Program-made: the position numbers and the translations under genes
Source: Flavobacteriales bacterium
GTDB taxonomy: Bacteria > Bacteroidota > Bacteroidia > Flavobacteriales_C > GCA-002722245
Reading direction: 5' to 3'
Assembly: GCA_002717515.1 (NCBI GenBank)
Contig: PBEC01000018.1
Coordinates: 262,630 to 326,629 of the forward strand
DNA length: 64,000 bases
Notes under the pieces: model-generated
What the model was told of the DNA's origin: nothing
The model's database searches: none
Seen by the model: only the letters and a program-made list of their open reading frames with translations
Shown here: piece by piece, positions 9,981-18,736 of the stretch
How positions within the stretch are numbered: the first letter of the stretch is position 1
Layout of the letters: each line of letters starts with the position of its first letter

Positions 9981-11435
9981 TTAATAAGTTACGGGCTCTA
10001 CAGCCTTACCGATTAACGTTGCAGAGGTGGATTTTTCAATTACAACGTTCACATAATCTCCTATTTTGTAATTTTCTTTTGGAAATATGATCATTTTGTT
10101 TTGGCTGTTTCTGCCTCTGAAATCATTTTCGTCGCGTTTTGAGATGCCTTCAATCAACACTTCATAGGTTTTTCCAATTTCGTTTGAATTCAGCTCTTTA
10201 TTGATTTGAGTTTGAATATCAATGATTTCCTTAAGTCTAGCCTTCTTTACTTCTTCAGGGACATCGTCTTCAAACTTTTTTTGTGCTAAGGTTCCAGGTC
10301 TTTCAGAGTAAAAGAACATATAGGCTAAATCGTAACGAACTTGTTTCATTAATTCTACAGTATCATGATGTTCCGCATCCGTCTCAGAACAAAATCCCGT
10401 AATTATATCTGTTGATATAGCACAATTCGGTATGACTTCTCGAATTCGAGAAACTTTTTCGTCGTACCATTCTCTAGTATAGGTACGATTCATTTTTTTT
10501 AGAATTCTTGTGTTTCCACTTTGAGCCGGTAAATGTATGTATTCACATATGTTCTCATAATCCCGAATCGCATACATAACTTCATCAATAATGTCTTTAG
10601 GGTGTGAAGTGCTGAAACGAACTCTTAAATCTGGAGATATTTCTGCTACCATAATCAGTAATTTTGCAAAATCAATAACATCTTCTCTTGGAGCTTCTTT
10701 TAAAGCTCTTCCCCTAAGTTCTTTATTTTCGGACCACCTGTATGAATCAACATTTTGACCCAGTAAGGTAACTTCTTTGTAGCCTTTTTTATGAAGGTCT
10801 TTACATTCTTTTACAATAGAATTTGCATTTCGTGAACGTTCGCGTCCTCTGGTGAAAGGGACAACACAAAAAGTACACATATTGTCGCAGCCTCTCATTA
10901 TAGATACAAATGCAGTAACCCCATTGGAGTTTATTCTAACGGGTTCTATATCCTCATAAGTTTCCTCTCTGGAGAGTAAAACATTTACTGCTTTTTGACC
11001 GTCTTCTATATCGTCGACCAGTTCAGGTAATTTCCGATACGCATCAGGCCCGGCTACTAAATCAACAAGCTTTTCCTCTTCAAGTAACTTTTCTTTTAGG
11101 CGTTCTGCCATACAACCCAAAACACCAACTTTGACATCTTTTTTCTTTTTTGGATCATGCTTAATGGATTTCAATCGTTTCCTTATCGTTTCCTCTGCTT
11201 TGTCTCGAATGGAACAAGTATTTAAAAAAACTAAATCCGCTTCTTCCATGTTGGTTGTTGTTGTATACCCTTCATTTCCGAGAACGGAGGCAACAATTTC
11301 ACTGTCGGAAAAATTCATTTGACATCCGTAACTTTCAATGTATAATTTTTTACCCTTTTGGGTTTCATTGAATGGGTTTAGCTCTAAAGCTTCACCCTGA
11401 CGACTTTCCTCCAACATTTCTTCCTGTAATCCCAT
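9981..11435 (-). CDS. miaB: tRNA-2-methylthio-N6-dimethylallyladenosine synthase MiaB
   Basis: This radical SAM methylthiotransferase adds a methylthio group to i6A37 of tRNAs reading UNN codons. It has the UPF0004 domain cysteines C38, C74 and C108, the radical SAM triad C183-x3-C187-x2-C190 ([11 protein letters not shown]), and a C-terminal TRAM domain ([10 protein letters not shown] to GKAVEPVTY). I start at ATG 11435, giving 484 residues. An in-frame TTG at 11483 would add 16 residues, but it coincides with the -33 element of a good promoter and lies upstream of the expected transcription start. The next gene, the sigma-54 activator, follows after five bases. Confidence 0.95.
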   Translation of the reverse strand: MGLQEEMLEESRQGEALELNPFNETQKGKKLYIESYGCQMNFSDSEIVASVLGNEGYTTTTNMEEADLVFLNTCSIRDKAEETIRKRLKSIKHDPKKKKDVKVGVLGCMAERLKEKLLEEEKLVDLVAGPDAYRKLPELVDDIEDGQKAVNVLLSREETYEDIEPVRINSNGVTAFVSIMRGCDNMCTFCVVPFTRGRERSRNANSIVKECKDLHKKGYKEVTLLGQNVDSYRWSENKELRGRALKEAPREDVIDFAKLLIMVAEISPDLRVRFSTSHPKDIIDEVMYAIRDYENICEYIHLPAQSGNTRILKKMNRTYTREWYDEKVSRIREVIPNCAISTDIITGFCSETDAEHHDTVELMKQVRYDLAYMFFYSERPGTLAQKKFEDDVPEEVKKARLKEIIDIQTQINKELNSNEIGKTYEVLIEGISKRDENDFRGRNSQNKMIIFPKENYKIGDYVNVVIEKSTSATLIGKAVEPVTY

Positions 11436-11452
11436 TTTTGATAATTGTTCCA

Positions 11453-11483
11453 CAAAGGTACGTTTTAATTGAATAAATGACAA
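11453..11483 (-). promoter_or_regulatory. Promoter of miaB cluster (TTG-N20-TACCTTTG)
   Basis: On the minus strand TTG (11483-11481) and TACCTTTG (11460-11453) are separated by 20 bases, a good fit to the Bacteroidota -33/-7 promoter. The dyad ATGACA-N3-TGTCAT (11477-11491) overlaps the -33 element and could be an operator. Confidence 0.65.
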
Positions 11484-11555
11484 TATGTCATATTGTTAAA
11501 AATCATTAACCTTTAGGTTAATAGTATATATAATAAGGTAACTTCTGAAAAAGGA

Positions 11556-11588
11556 TTTGGAACATATGAAATGAAATGCTTTATTTTG
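11556..11588 (+). promoter_or_regulatory. Candidate promoter of topA
   Basis: TTTG (11556-11559), 21 bases, then TTATTTTG (11581-11588), one mismatch from TAnnTTTG. It leaves a leader of about 38 bases before the ATG. Confidence 0.45.
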
Positions 11589-11631
11589 CAAATCCAAAAT
11601 TTGTATAAAAAAAGTTTTAAAAGTAACATAA

Positions 11632-13968
11632 ATGGCAAAAAACCTAGTTATTGTCGAGTCCCCTGCAAAGGCTAAAACAATTGAAAAGTATTTGGGTAAG
11701 GATTACACTGTTCGATCAAGTGTAGGGCACATAAGAGACTTAGTGAAGAAAGGGTTAGGAGTTGATACCGAAAATAATTTTGAACCTACTTACGAAATTT
11801 CACCCGATAAAAAAGCTGTAGTTAAAGAATTAAAAGATTTAGCAAAAAAAGCTGAAGTAGTATGGTTAGCAACGGATGAAGATCGAGAGGGAGAAGCGAT
11901 TTCCTGGCATTTACTTGAGGCCTTGAAATTAGACGAATCTAAAACTCGTCGTGTGGTTTACAACGAGATCACAAAAGATGCGATTATTAAAGCAATTAAT
12001 AAGCCCAGAACCATTGACTTTAATTTAGTAAATGCCCAACAGGCAAGAAGAGTATTGGATCGATTGGTCGGTTTTGAATTGTCACCCGTTTTATGGAGAA
12101 AAGTTAAACCTTCGCTTTCAGCTGGTCGAGTTCAATCGGTAGCGGTTCGTTTAATAGTTGAACGTGAAAGAGAGATACAAGATTTTGTTCCACAAAGTTC
12201 ATTTCGAATAGTTGCCTATTTTGATGCTGAGGGAAATGTTTTTAAAGCAACATTAACAAAAAATTTAAAAACAGAATCCGAAGCTTTTGAATTTTTACAA
12301 AAGAGTGCAAATTCTATTTTTTCAGTTGCAAAATTGGATAAAAAACCAGCAAAGAAAAGTCCCGTTGCTCCTTTTACAACTTCAACTTTGCAGCAAGAAG
12401 CTGGACGTAAATTAGGTTATGCCGTTGGTCAAACTATGTCTGTAGCTCAAAAATTATATGAGCAAGGATATATTACTTATATGAGAACGGACTCAACAAA
12501 TTTGTCTAATCTCGCGTTAGAGGGAATTGAAGATGAAGTAATAAATTCGTACGGAAAAGAATACCATAATAAACGTATTTTTAAAACGAAGAATAAGGAC
12601 GCGCAAGAGGCTCATGAAGCAATTCGTCCAACCGATTTCAGTAAGCATCAAATTGACGGAGATTATCAGAATCAAAGGTTATATGAATTGATATGGAAAC
12701 GAGCTGTAGCATCACAAATGTCAGATGCTCAATTGGAGAGAACAACCGTTACAATAAACGTTTCTGAGTCAGAAAAAGACTTGATAGCAAAAGGTGAGAT
12801 TTTAAAGTTTGATGGATTCTTAAAACTATATCTTGAATCAACCGACGACGATCAAGAAGAGGAAGAGGGAATGTTACCTGAATTAAAGACAAATCAAGAG
12901 TTAATTTTAACCAACCTGAATGCTCGTGAACGGTTTACAAAACATCCTCCGAGATATACGGAGTCCAGTTTGGTTAAGGCAATGGAGGAAAGAGGGATAG
13001 GTCGTCCTTCAACATACGCCCCAACAATTTCTACGATTCAAAAGAGAACTTATGTAGTAAAGGAAGAGCGGGATGGAGTTGAAAGAAACTATAAATTCTT
13101 GACTTTGGAAGGAGGACATTTAAATACCATGAACCGAACTGAGCTTACAGGTGCTGAAAAAAACAAACTTTTTCCTACAGATATTGGAATTCTAGTGAAT
13201 GATTTTTTGGTACAAAATTTTAGTAAGATTGTCGACTATGGATTTACAGCTGAAGTTGAACAGCAGTTTGATCAGATTGCTCAAGGATTAAAGGACTGGA
13301 AATCCATGATTGATTCTTTTTATCATCCATTTCATGAGAATGTTGAAGAAACTATTGAAAAATCCGAAAGAATAACTGGCGAGCGACAGTTGGGAATTGA
13401 TCCAAAATCAGGTAAAAAAGTAATTGTCCGAATGGGTAAGTTTGGTCCTATTGCTCAAATTGGTGAAGTTTCCGAGGATGGTGCTGAAAAACCTAAATTT
13501 GCGGGTCTTCGAAAAGGTCAAAGCATACAAAACCTTAGTTTAGAGGATGCTTTAGAACTTTTTAAACTTCCAAGGACGTTGGGAGAACTGGAAGGAAAGC
13601 CTGTGAAGTCAAACATTGGAAGATTTGGACCATATGTCCAAAACGGTTCTCTTTTTGCCAGTATTCCAAAAGAAGAAGATCCCTTGGATATTACTTTTGA
13701 CAGAGCATTGGAATTAATTGCTGCAAAAAAGAAAGCTGATGCTGAAAAATTCATAAATTCATTTGAACATGAGGATGGAGAAATTCAAGTTTTAAATGGT
13801 CGTTGGGGACCATACATAAAACAAGGGCGTAAAAATTATAAAATTCCAAAAGATGTCGAAGCCAAAGATTTGGCTTTCGATGAAGTACTTCATATCATGA
13901 AGAATCAACCTAAAAAAGCGATTAAAAGAAAAAGTACTAAGAAAAAAACAACGAAAAAGAAACAATGA
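11632..13968 (+). CDS. topA: DNA topoisomerase I
   Basis: This 778-residue type IA topoisomerase relaxes negative supercoils through a 5'-phosphotyrosine intermediate. It has the Toprim domain with catalytic Glu9 (IVESPAKAKTI) and acidic triad DEDRE (82-86), then the active-site Tyr283 in ITYMRTDST. The C-terminal part lacks the zinc-finger cysteines of E. coli TopA. Instead it has at least three short repeats of the form GKFGPIAQIG, GRFGPYVQNG and GRWGPYIKQG, and then a very Lys/Thr-rich tail that probably binds DNA. The stop overlaps the next gene's ATG by four bases, so the arginase-like protein is translationally coupled. Confidence 0.97.
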   Translation: MAKNLVIVESPAKAKTIEKYLGKDYTVRSSVGHIRDLVKKGLGVDTENNFEPTYEISPDKKAVVKELKDLAKKAEVVWLATDEDREGEAISWHLLEALKLDESKTRRVVYNEITKDAIIKAINKPRTIDFNLVNAQQARRVLDRLVGFELSPVLWRKVKPSLSAGRVQSVAVRLIVEREREIQDFVPQSSFRIVAYFDAEGNVFKATLTKNLKTESEAFEFLQKSANSIFSVAKLDKKPAKKSPVAPFTTSTLQQEAGRKLGYAVGQTMSVAQKLYEQGYITYMRTDSTNLSNLALEGIEDEVINSYGKEYHNKRIFKTKNKDAQEAHEAIRPTDFSKHQIDGDYQNQRLYELIWKRAVASQMSDAQLERTTVTINVSESEKDLIAKGEILKFDGFLKLYLESTDDDQEEEEGMLPELKTNQELILTNLNARERFTKHPPRYTESSLVKAMEERGIGRPSTYAPTISTIQKRTYVVKEERDGVERNYKFLTLEGGHLNTMNRTELTGAEKNKLFPTDIGILVNDFLVQNFSKIVDYGFTAEVEQQFDQIAQGLKDWKSMIDSFYHPFHENVEETIEKSERITGERQLGIDPKSGKKVIVRMGKFGPIAQIGEVSEDGAEKPKFAGLRKGQSIQNLSLEDALELFKLPRTLGELEGKPVKSNIGRFGPYVQNGSLFASIPKEEDPLDITFDRALELIAAKKKADAEKFINSFEHEDGEIQVLNGRWGPYIKQGRKNYKIPKDVEAKDLAFDEVLHIMKNQPKKAIKRKSTKKKTTKKKQ

Positions 13969-15131
13969 GCTTAAGTATTTATCTAAATCAACTTGATTCA
14001 CATCTTCTAACAAAAGAAAATTGGAATAATAATACAATTGGAAAAACTGTTGTTTCTTATTCTGATGATGTTAATATGGTTGACTTCGATGTTGCCTTAA
14101 TTGGTGTCATGGAGCAACGTGGAAATATAGAAAATGATGGTTGCGGCTCGGCACCAGATAAAATTAGAGAACAGCTATACAGCCTGTATCATCGATTTGG
14201 GAAAGGTGTTCGTATTTTAGATATGGGCAACGTGCTTGCCGGAAATACATACAAAGACACCTATTTTGCATTAACCACAGTTGTCACTGAGTTGATAAAA
14301 AGAGAGGTTGTTCCAATTATTATTGGAGGAAGCCACGACTTAACTTACGCAAATTACCAAGCCTATGAAAATTTAGAACAAGTTGTAAATCTCGTAAGTA
14401 TAGATCGTTCAATTGATTTGGGTGTAATAAATAATGAAATTACGGAGGAAAATTTCATCAATCATATTATTATGCATCAACCAAACTTTTTGTTTAATTT
14501 CAGTTCCGTTGGTTATCAATCCTACTACGTGGAAAAGGAAATTGATGCGATGATGGAGAGAATGCATTTTGATGCATATCGCTTAGGGGTAGTGAGACAA
14601 AACATTCAAGAAATGGAGGCTATTGTAAGAAATGCGGACATTCTTAGTTTTGATGTAAATGCCATAAAAAGTTCCGAATTTTCAGGGTATGCCAAACCAA
14701 ATCCAAACGGATTTTTAAGTGATGAAATATGCAGAATTTCCCGTTATGCAGGGCTTTCAGATAAACTTACTTCTTTTGGAGTATACAATTACAATCCAGT
14801 ATACGATTCGACTAGAAATGGGGCGATGTTATTGGCTCAGATGATTTGGTATTTTATTGAAGGTTATCGGGAAAGAAAGGGTGATTATCCAGTAGCGAGC
14901 AAATCAAAATATAAAAAATACCATGTTGCTATTGAAAAAAATAAAGAGTACGAATTGATTTTCTACAAAAGCGACAGTGGAAGATGGTGGATGGAAGTCC
15001 CTCACCCTTCTGATTTTAACAGTCGATTTGTTCGACATCAAATGGTTCCATGCAGTTATTCAGACTATGAATCTGCATTAAATGGTGAAGTACCGGATAG
15101 ATGGTATCAAACTTTTCAAAAACTGGCTTAA
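13965..15131 (+). CDS. Arginase/formimidoylglutamase-family protein with altered metal site
   Basis: This 388-residue ureohydrolase-fold protein belongs to a Bacteroidota group usually labelled formimidoylglutamase. Several metal ligands of the family differ. His124 is kept in GGSHDLT, and Asp147 and Asp151 are kept in SIDRSID. The histidine of the canonical DAHxD is Ser149, and the second Asp of the SFDVD motif is Asn232 (SFDVN). The final ~65 residues (after about 320) form an extra Tyr/Lys-rich tail absent from plain arginases. It overlaps topA by four bases. It may be a degenerate, non-catalytic member or use a different metal site; hut pathway genes are not nearby. Function is unresolved. 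Confidence 0.8.
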   Translation: MSLSIYLNQLDSHLLTKENWNNNTIGKTVVSYSDDVNMVDFDVALIGVMEQRGNIENDGCGSAPDKIREQLYSLYHRFGKGVRILDMGNVLAGNTYKDTYFALTTVVTELIKREVVPIIIGGSHDLTYANYQAYENLEQVVNLVSIDRSIDLGVINNEITEENFINHIIMHQPNFLFNFSSVGYQSYYVEKEIDAMMERMHFDAYRLGVVRQNIQEMEAIVRNADILSFDVNAIKSSEFSGYAKPNPNGFLSDEICRISRYAGLSDKLTSFGVYNYNPVYDSTRNGAMLLAQMIWYFIEGYRERKGDYPVASKSKYKKYHVAIEKNKEYELIFYKSDSGRWWMEVPHPSDFNSRFVRHQMVPCSYSDYESALNGEVPDRWYQTFQKLA

Positions 15132-15133
15132 AA

Positions 15134-15694
15134 TTGTTTGAAATTCATGACATATTAATTTCAGATGATTTGTATGAACGTAAATTTCTATGTGATTTAA
15201 ATTCATGTAAGGGAGCCTGTTGTGTAGAGGGCGACAGTGGAGCTCCTTTGGAGGAAGAAGAGTGTTCGAAATTGGAAGAAATTTTTTCAGATGTAAGACC
15301 CTACATGCGACCTGAGGGAATTAAAGCTGTTCAAGAGCAGGGAGTTTTTGTTGTTGATAGTGATAACGACTTGGTTACCCCTTTAGTAAACAACAGAGAG
15401 TGTGCTTATGTTTATTTTGCAAAAGATGGTGGTACAAGATGTGCCATTGAATCAGCGTATAAGGAAGGAAAAATTGACTGGAAAAAACCTATATCGTGCG
15501 AGCTTTTTCCAGTGCGTGTAACAGAATATCCCACATTTACCGCAGTTAATGTTCAATTCCTGGATATATGCGAATCGGCATGTAGTTTAGGGAAAGCACT
15601 TGAGATTCCAGTTTATAAGTTTCTTAAAGACCCTCTTATTAAGCGTTTTGGAAAAGAGTGGTACACGGAAATGGAAAAAATTGCCGGAGGATAA
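15134..15694 (+). CDS. DUF3109 family cysteine-rich protein
   Basis: The protein is about 186 residues long with a cysteine cluster near the N-terminus (CDLNSCKGACC) and further cysteines in NRECAYVYF, RCAIESA, CELFPVRV and ICESACSLG. This is the pattern of DUF3109, a widespread Bacteroidota family thought to bind metal or an Fe-S cluster; its function is unknown. Two starts are possible: ATG at 15101, overlapping the arginase-like gene by 31 bases, or TTG at 15134, two bases after that gene's stop. I favour TTG because family members begin close to the equivalent of FEIHDILIS, but this is not certain. It likely forms an operon with topA and the arginase-like gene. Confidence 0.8.
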   Translation: MFEIHDILISDDLYERKFLCDLNSCKGACCVEGDSGAPLEEEECSKLEEIFSDVRPYMRPEGIKAVQEQGVFVVDSDNDLVTPLVNNRECAYVYFAKDGGTRCAIESAYKEGKIDWKKPISCELFPVRVTEYPTFTAVNVQFLDICESACSLGKALEIPVYKFLKDPLIKRFGKEWYTEMEKIAGG

Positions 15695-15857
15695 AGTGTT
15701 TTTAAATTCGACTATTCTCATTGTTGAATTTGTAATTCAAAGTTTTTTCATCCTCTTTCCAGGACAATTATTCTCCAAAATTTGCGTAGAATTAAAATCA
15801 GTTTAACAGAATTTGTCTTAAGCACTTACAAATAACTAAAAAATACTATTTTTACGT

Positions 15858-16601
15858 ATGTCCATTTTTTCACATTTAGGAAAATATTACATCTTAATGG
15901 CTCAAGCATTTGCTAAGCCGGATAAATTTAAAGTTGTTTGGAAACGTGTAATAGATGAAATGGAGGCTATTGGAGTTGGCTCAATTCCTATTGTAGCGAT
16001 TCTTTCAATATTTATGGGAGCAGTTACGTTGCTTCAAATGGCATATAATTTCAGCAGCCCTTTGGTTCCGGACTACACAGAGGGATTAGCAACTCGGGAT
16101 ACAATGATACTAGAGTTTGCTCCCACCATCATTTCATTGATTTTAGCGGGTAAAGTGGGGAGCTCCATTGCAGGTAATTTGGGAACCATGAAAGTAACAG
16201 AGCAAATAGATGCCTTGGAAATCATGGGAGTAAATCCACAAAGTTATTTGATTATGCCAAAAATGGTTGCAGCTCTTTGTGTGTTTCCTTTTATAGTAAT
16301 TGTCTCCATATTTTTAGGGACGATGGGAGGGTATCTTGCATCTTTACTTACTGGAGTTGTTTCAATTGATAAATATGTTTACGGAATACGCTACGATTTT
16401 GAACCTTTTTACATCACATATGCACTGGTAAAAGCAGAGTTTTTCGCGATGATAATAACATCTGTTTCTGCTTATCAAGGCTTTATTACGTCAGGTGGAC
16501 CAAAAGAAGTAGGAGATAGTATAACCAGAGCTGTTGTATACAGTTGTATTATTATTCTTCTATTTGATTTGATTTTAACTCAGTTATTACTTACTGCTTA
16601 A
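15858..16601 (+). CDS. mlaE: MlaE-type lipid ABC transporter permease
   Basis: This 247-residue inner-membrane permease has five to six hydrophobic segments and the family signatures EFAPTIISLILAGKVGSSIAGNLGTM and EQIDALEIMGVNP. MlaE/YrbE proteins move phospholipids between inner and outer membrane with the ATPase MlaF. The stop overlaps the mlaF start by one base (TAATG), so both are made from one message. A 163-base gap precedes it and holds no clear consensus promoter. The substrate-binding MCE protein MlaD is not adjacent. Confidence 0.93.
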   Translation: MSIFSHLGKYYILMAQAFAKPDKFKVVWKRVIDEMEAIGVGSIPIVAILSIFMGAVTLLQMAYNFSSPLVPDYTEGLATRDTMILEFAPTIISLILAGKVGSSIAGNLGTMKVTEQIDALEIMGVNPQSYLIMPKMVAALCVFPFIVIVSIFLGTMGGYLASLLTGVVSIDKYVYGIRYDFEPFYITYALVKAEFFAMIITSVSAYQGFITSGGPKEVGDSITRAVVYSCIIILLFDLILTQLLLTA

Positions 16602-17365
16602 TGATTGAGATTAAAGGCATATCGAAATCGTTTGAGAACAAAGATGTTTTGACAAATATTGACCTTAATCTTGAGAGAGGAAAAGTCAATATGATTATTG
16701 GTAAAAGTGGAGCAGGAAAATCAGTTTTGTTGAAATGTTTAGTTGGACTTTTTGATATTGATTCAGGTCATATTCTCTATGATGGGCGACCTTTTTCTGA
16801 TATGGGATATCAAAAGAAAAAAGAAATTAGAAAAGAGATAGGAATGCTGTTTCAAGGTTCAGCTCTGTTCGATTCAAAAACAGTATTGGAAAATGTTATG
16901 TTTCCCTTAACCATCTTTTCTGAAAAATCACAAGAAGAAATCAAAGAGAGAGCTTTATTTTGTTTACGAAGGGTCAAAATTGAAGAACAAGCTAATAATC
17001 TTTTTCCTGCAGAAATATCAGGAGGTATGAAGAAACGAGTTGCAATAGCTCGGGCAATAGCTCTTCAACCTCGTTATTTATTTTGTGATGAACCCAATTC
17101 AGGATTAGACCCCCAAACATCAATAGTAATTGATAATCTAATCAAGGAAATTACATTAGAGTTTGATATTACCACCGTTGTTATATCTCACGATATGAAT
17201 AGCGTTATGGAAATTTCAGATTTTATTTCGTTTATTCACCAAGGGCAAAAATGGTGGGAAGGATCCAGAGACGATATTTTAACGAGTGAAAATAAGGAGG
17301 TCGTTGATTTTGTATATGCTTCTAATTTTATGAAAGCGGTTCGAGAAAGTTTTAAGAAAAAATAA
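16601..17365 (+). CDS. mlaF: MlaF-type lipid ABC transporter ATPase
   Basis: This 254-residue ABC ATPase has Walker A GKSGAGKS, Q-loop FQGSALFDS, signature ISGGMKKRVAIARA, Walker B YLFCDEPNSGLDP and H-loop VISHD. The GSALFDS sequence after the Q-loop and the MKKR in the signature are characteristic of MlaF/Mkl ATPases of the lipid-trafficking class. It is coupled to mlaE and energises it. It is convergent with the cysteine desulfurase gene; the 19 bases between the stops hold no obvious terminator. Confidence 0.93.
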   Translation: MIEIKGISKSFENKDVLTNIDLNLERGKVNMIIGKSGAGKSVLLKCLVGLFDIDSGHILYDGRPFSDMGYQKKKEIRKEIGMLFQGSALFDSKTVLENVMFPLTIFSEKSQEEIKERALFCLRRVKIEEQANNLFPAEISGGMKKRVAIARAIALQPRYLFCDEPNSGLDPQTSIVIDNLIKEITLEFDITTVVISHDMNSVMEISDFISFIHQGQKWWEGSRDDILTSENKEVVDFVYASNFMKAVRESFKKK

Positions 17366-17384
17366 TTTATTCTTCGATTGATAA

Positions 17385-18527
17385 TTACAATTCTGGATTC
17401 AGTGAATTCCAAAAATAATTTTTAGCCTTTTCAATTTCTTCTTTTGTTATTTCGGGCGAAAAAGAAAGTCTAAAGGAACAAAAACAATTTTCTTTGGAAA
17501 TACCCATTGCAGTAAGTACTAATGAAGGATCAAGTGTCTCAGATGTACAAGCAGAACCTAGGGAATAGCTTAAGTTTCTTGTTTTTTTGATGAGCTGATT
17601 TGATTTAACTCCGGGTAAGGTTATGTTTAAAATATGTGGACTTGTATTTCCTTCAGATTCATTGAAAACAGCATTATGAGAAGTGAAAAAGTCTTTGAAT
17701 TCCTTCTTAATATCCTTTAAACGCCTTACATTTTTTTCCATTTCTCGTGTTGCTAACTCAATAGCTTCACCAATACCCACAATACCTGGAGTATTTAGTG
17801 TGCCTGCTCTTAGCTTGTTTTCTTGTCCGCCTCCTGTAATCAAAGGACAAAGAGTAATTCTTGGTTTTTTTCGTCTAACAAATAGAGCTCCAACACCCTT
17901 TGGACCAAAAAATTTGTGCGCCGAAATCGGCATAACTCCAATTTTATTATCCTGCATATTTATTGATAATTTACCAACTGCCTGAGTTCCGTCGCACAAA
18001 AATGGAATGTTGTTTTCGTAGGCTTTTTCTGATAGTTTTTTTACGTTTTGTATGACCCCCGTTTCGTTATTAACCCACATAACTGCAACCAAAACAGTGG
18101 TTTCTTTTAAGGCATTTTGGTACTCTTTAAAGTCAACTAACCCTTGAGAATTAACATCTAAATAGGTTACTTCAGCACCTTTTTTTTCTAATTCTGCAAC
18201 AGTATCTAAAACTGCTTTATGTTCAGTTTTTGAGACTACAATATGATTTCCCTTGTTACTATATAAGTCATAAATTGCTCGAATACTCTGATTGATTCCT
18301 TCGGTTGCACCCGAAGTGAAAATAACTTCCGATTCTTCACAATGAATTGCTTTAGCAACTTGCTTTCGAGCACGTTTTATTGCACCTTTTGCGTACCATC
18401 CGTCTTGATGAGTAGCACTACTGGAATTTCCAAAATGATCAGTGAAAAAAGGCAGCATCTTTTCAAGTACCTTTTCTGAAACAGGAGTAGTTGATGCATA
18501 ATCCAAATATATACTTTTTGTTTTCAC
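17385..18527 (-). CDS. Cysteine desulfurase (NifS/IscS-like)
   Basis: This PLP enzyme converts cysteine to alanine and transfers sulfur for Fe-S cluster and tRNA thiolation pathways. The PLP lysine is in SAHKFFGPKG (near residue 202). The sulfur-carrying cysteine is in GSACTSETLDPS (near residue 327), with the short group I-type loop. I start at GTG 18527 (380 residues). A TTG two codons upstream (18533) lies just three bases from a TAnnTTTG box, upstream of where transcription should begin. No isc or suf partner genes are adjacent. Confidence 0.9.
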   Translation of the reverse strand: MKTKSIYLDYASTTPVSEKVLEKMLPFFTDHFGNSSSATHQDGWYAKGAIKRARKQVAKAIHCEESEVIFTSGATEGINQSIRAIYDLYSNKGNHIVVSKTEHKAVLDTVAELEKKGAEVTYLDVNSQGLVDFKEYQNALKETTVLVAVMWVNNETGVIQNVKKLSEKAYENNIPFLCDGTQAVGKLSINMQDNKIGVMPISAHKFFGPKGVGALFVRRKKPRITLCPLITGGGQENKLRAGTLNTPGIVGIGEAIELATREMEKNVRRLKDIKKEFKDFFTSHNAVFNESEGNTSPHILNITLPGVKSNQLIKKTRNLSYSLGSACTSETLDPSLVLTAMGISKENCFCSFRLSFSPEITKEEIEKAKNYFWNSLNPEL

Positions 18528-18535
18528 GTGCAATT

Positions 18536-18543
18536 CAAAGGTA
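18536..18543 (-). promoter_or_regulatory. -7 box (TACCTTTG) of cysteine desulfurase gene
   Basis: Exact TAnnTTTG on the minus strand, identical to the miaB box. A TTG lies 24 bases upstream, slightly too far. The expected transcription start is within a few bases of the GTG, so the message may be leaderless. Confidence 0.5.
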
Positions 18544-18667
18544 CTAAAAACATATCCTATATAGAATCAAGACTCGTTTTGTATATTCATTTTAGATCCA
18601 TAAAAATCTGTTATTTACCTTTAAAAGCGGTTCAACGGGCTTCAATTGTGAAAAAATCAAAAAACTG

Positions 18668-18678
18668 CAGTTAAACTG
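18668..18678. promoter_or_regulatory. Palindrome CAGTT-A-AACTG upstream of ispG
   Basis: A perfect 11-base dyad 35 bases before the ispG -7 box, in the divergent intergenic region. A possible operator; no regulator is assigned. Confidence 0.3.
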
Positions 18679-18712
18679 TCCTAAAATCCTACCAAACAAG
18701 ATGTGTTTTGTT

Positions 18713-18720
18713 TATTTTTG
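18713..18720 (+). promoter_or_regulatory. -7 box (TATTTTTG) of ispG
   Basis: Exact TAnnTTTG, 16 bases before the ispG ATG. No TTG is found at the usual -33 distance. Confidence 0.5.
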
Positions 18721-18736
18721 GTGAAAGTAATTTTGA

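Noticed and set aside
15695-15857. Plus-strand frame 15600-15806 as a small gene
   Set aside because: It largely overlaps the DUF3109 gene out of frame, and the protein has no recognisable feature.
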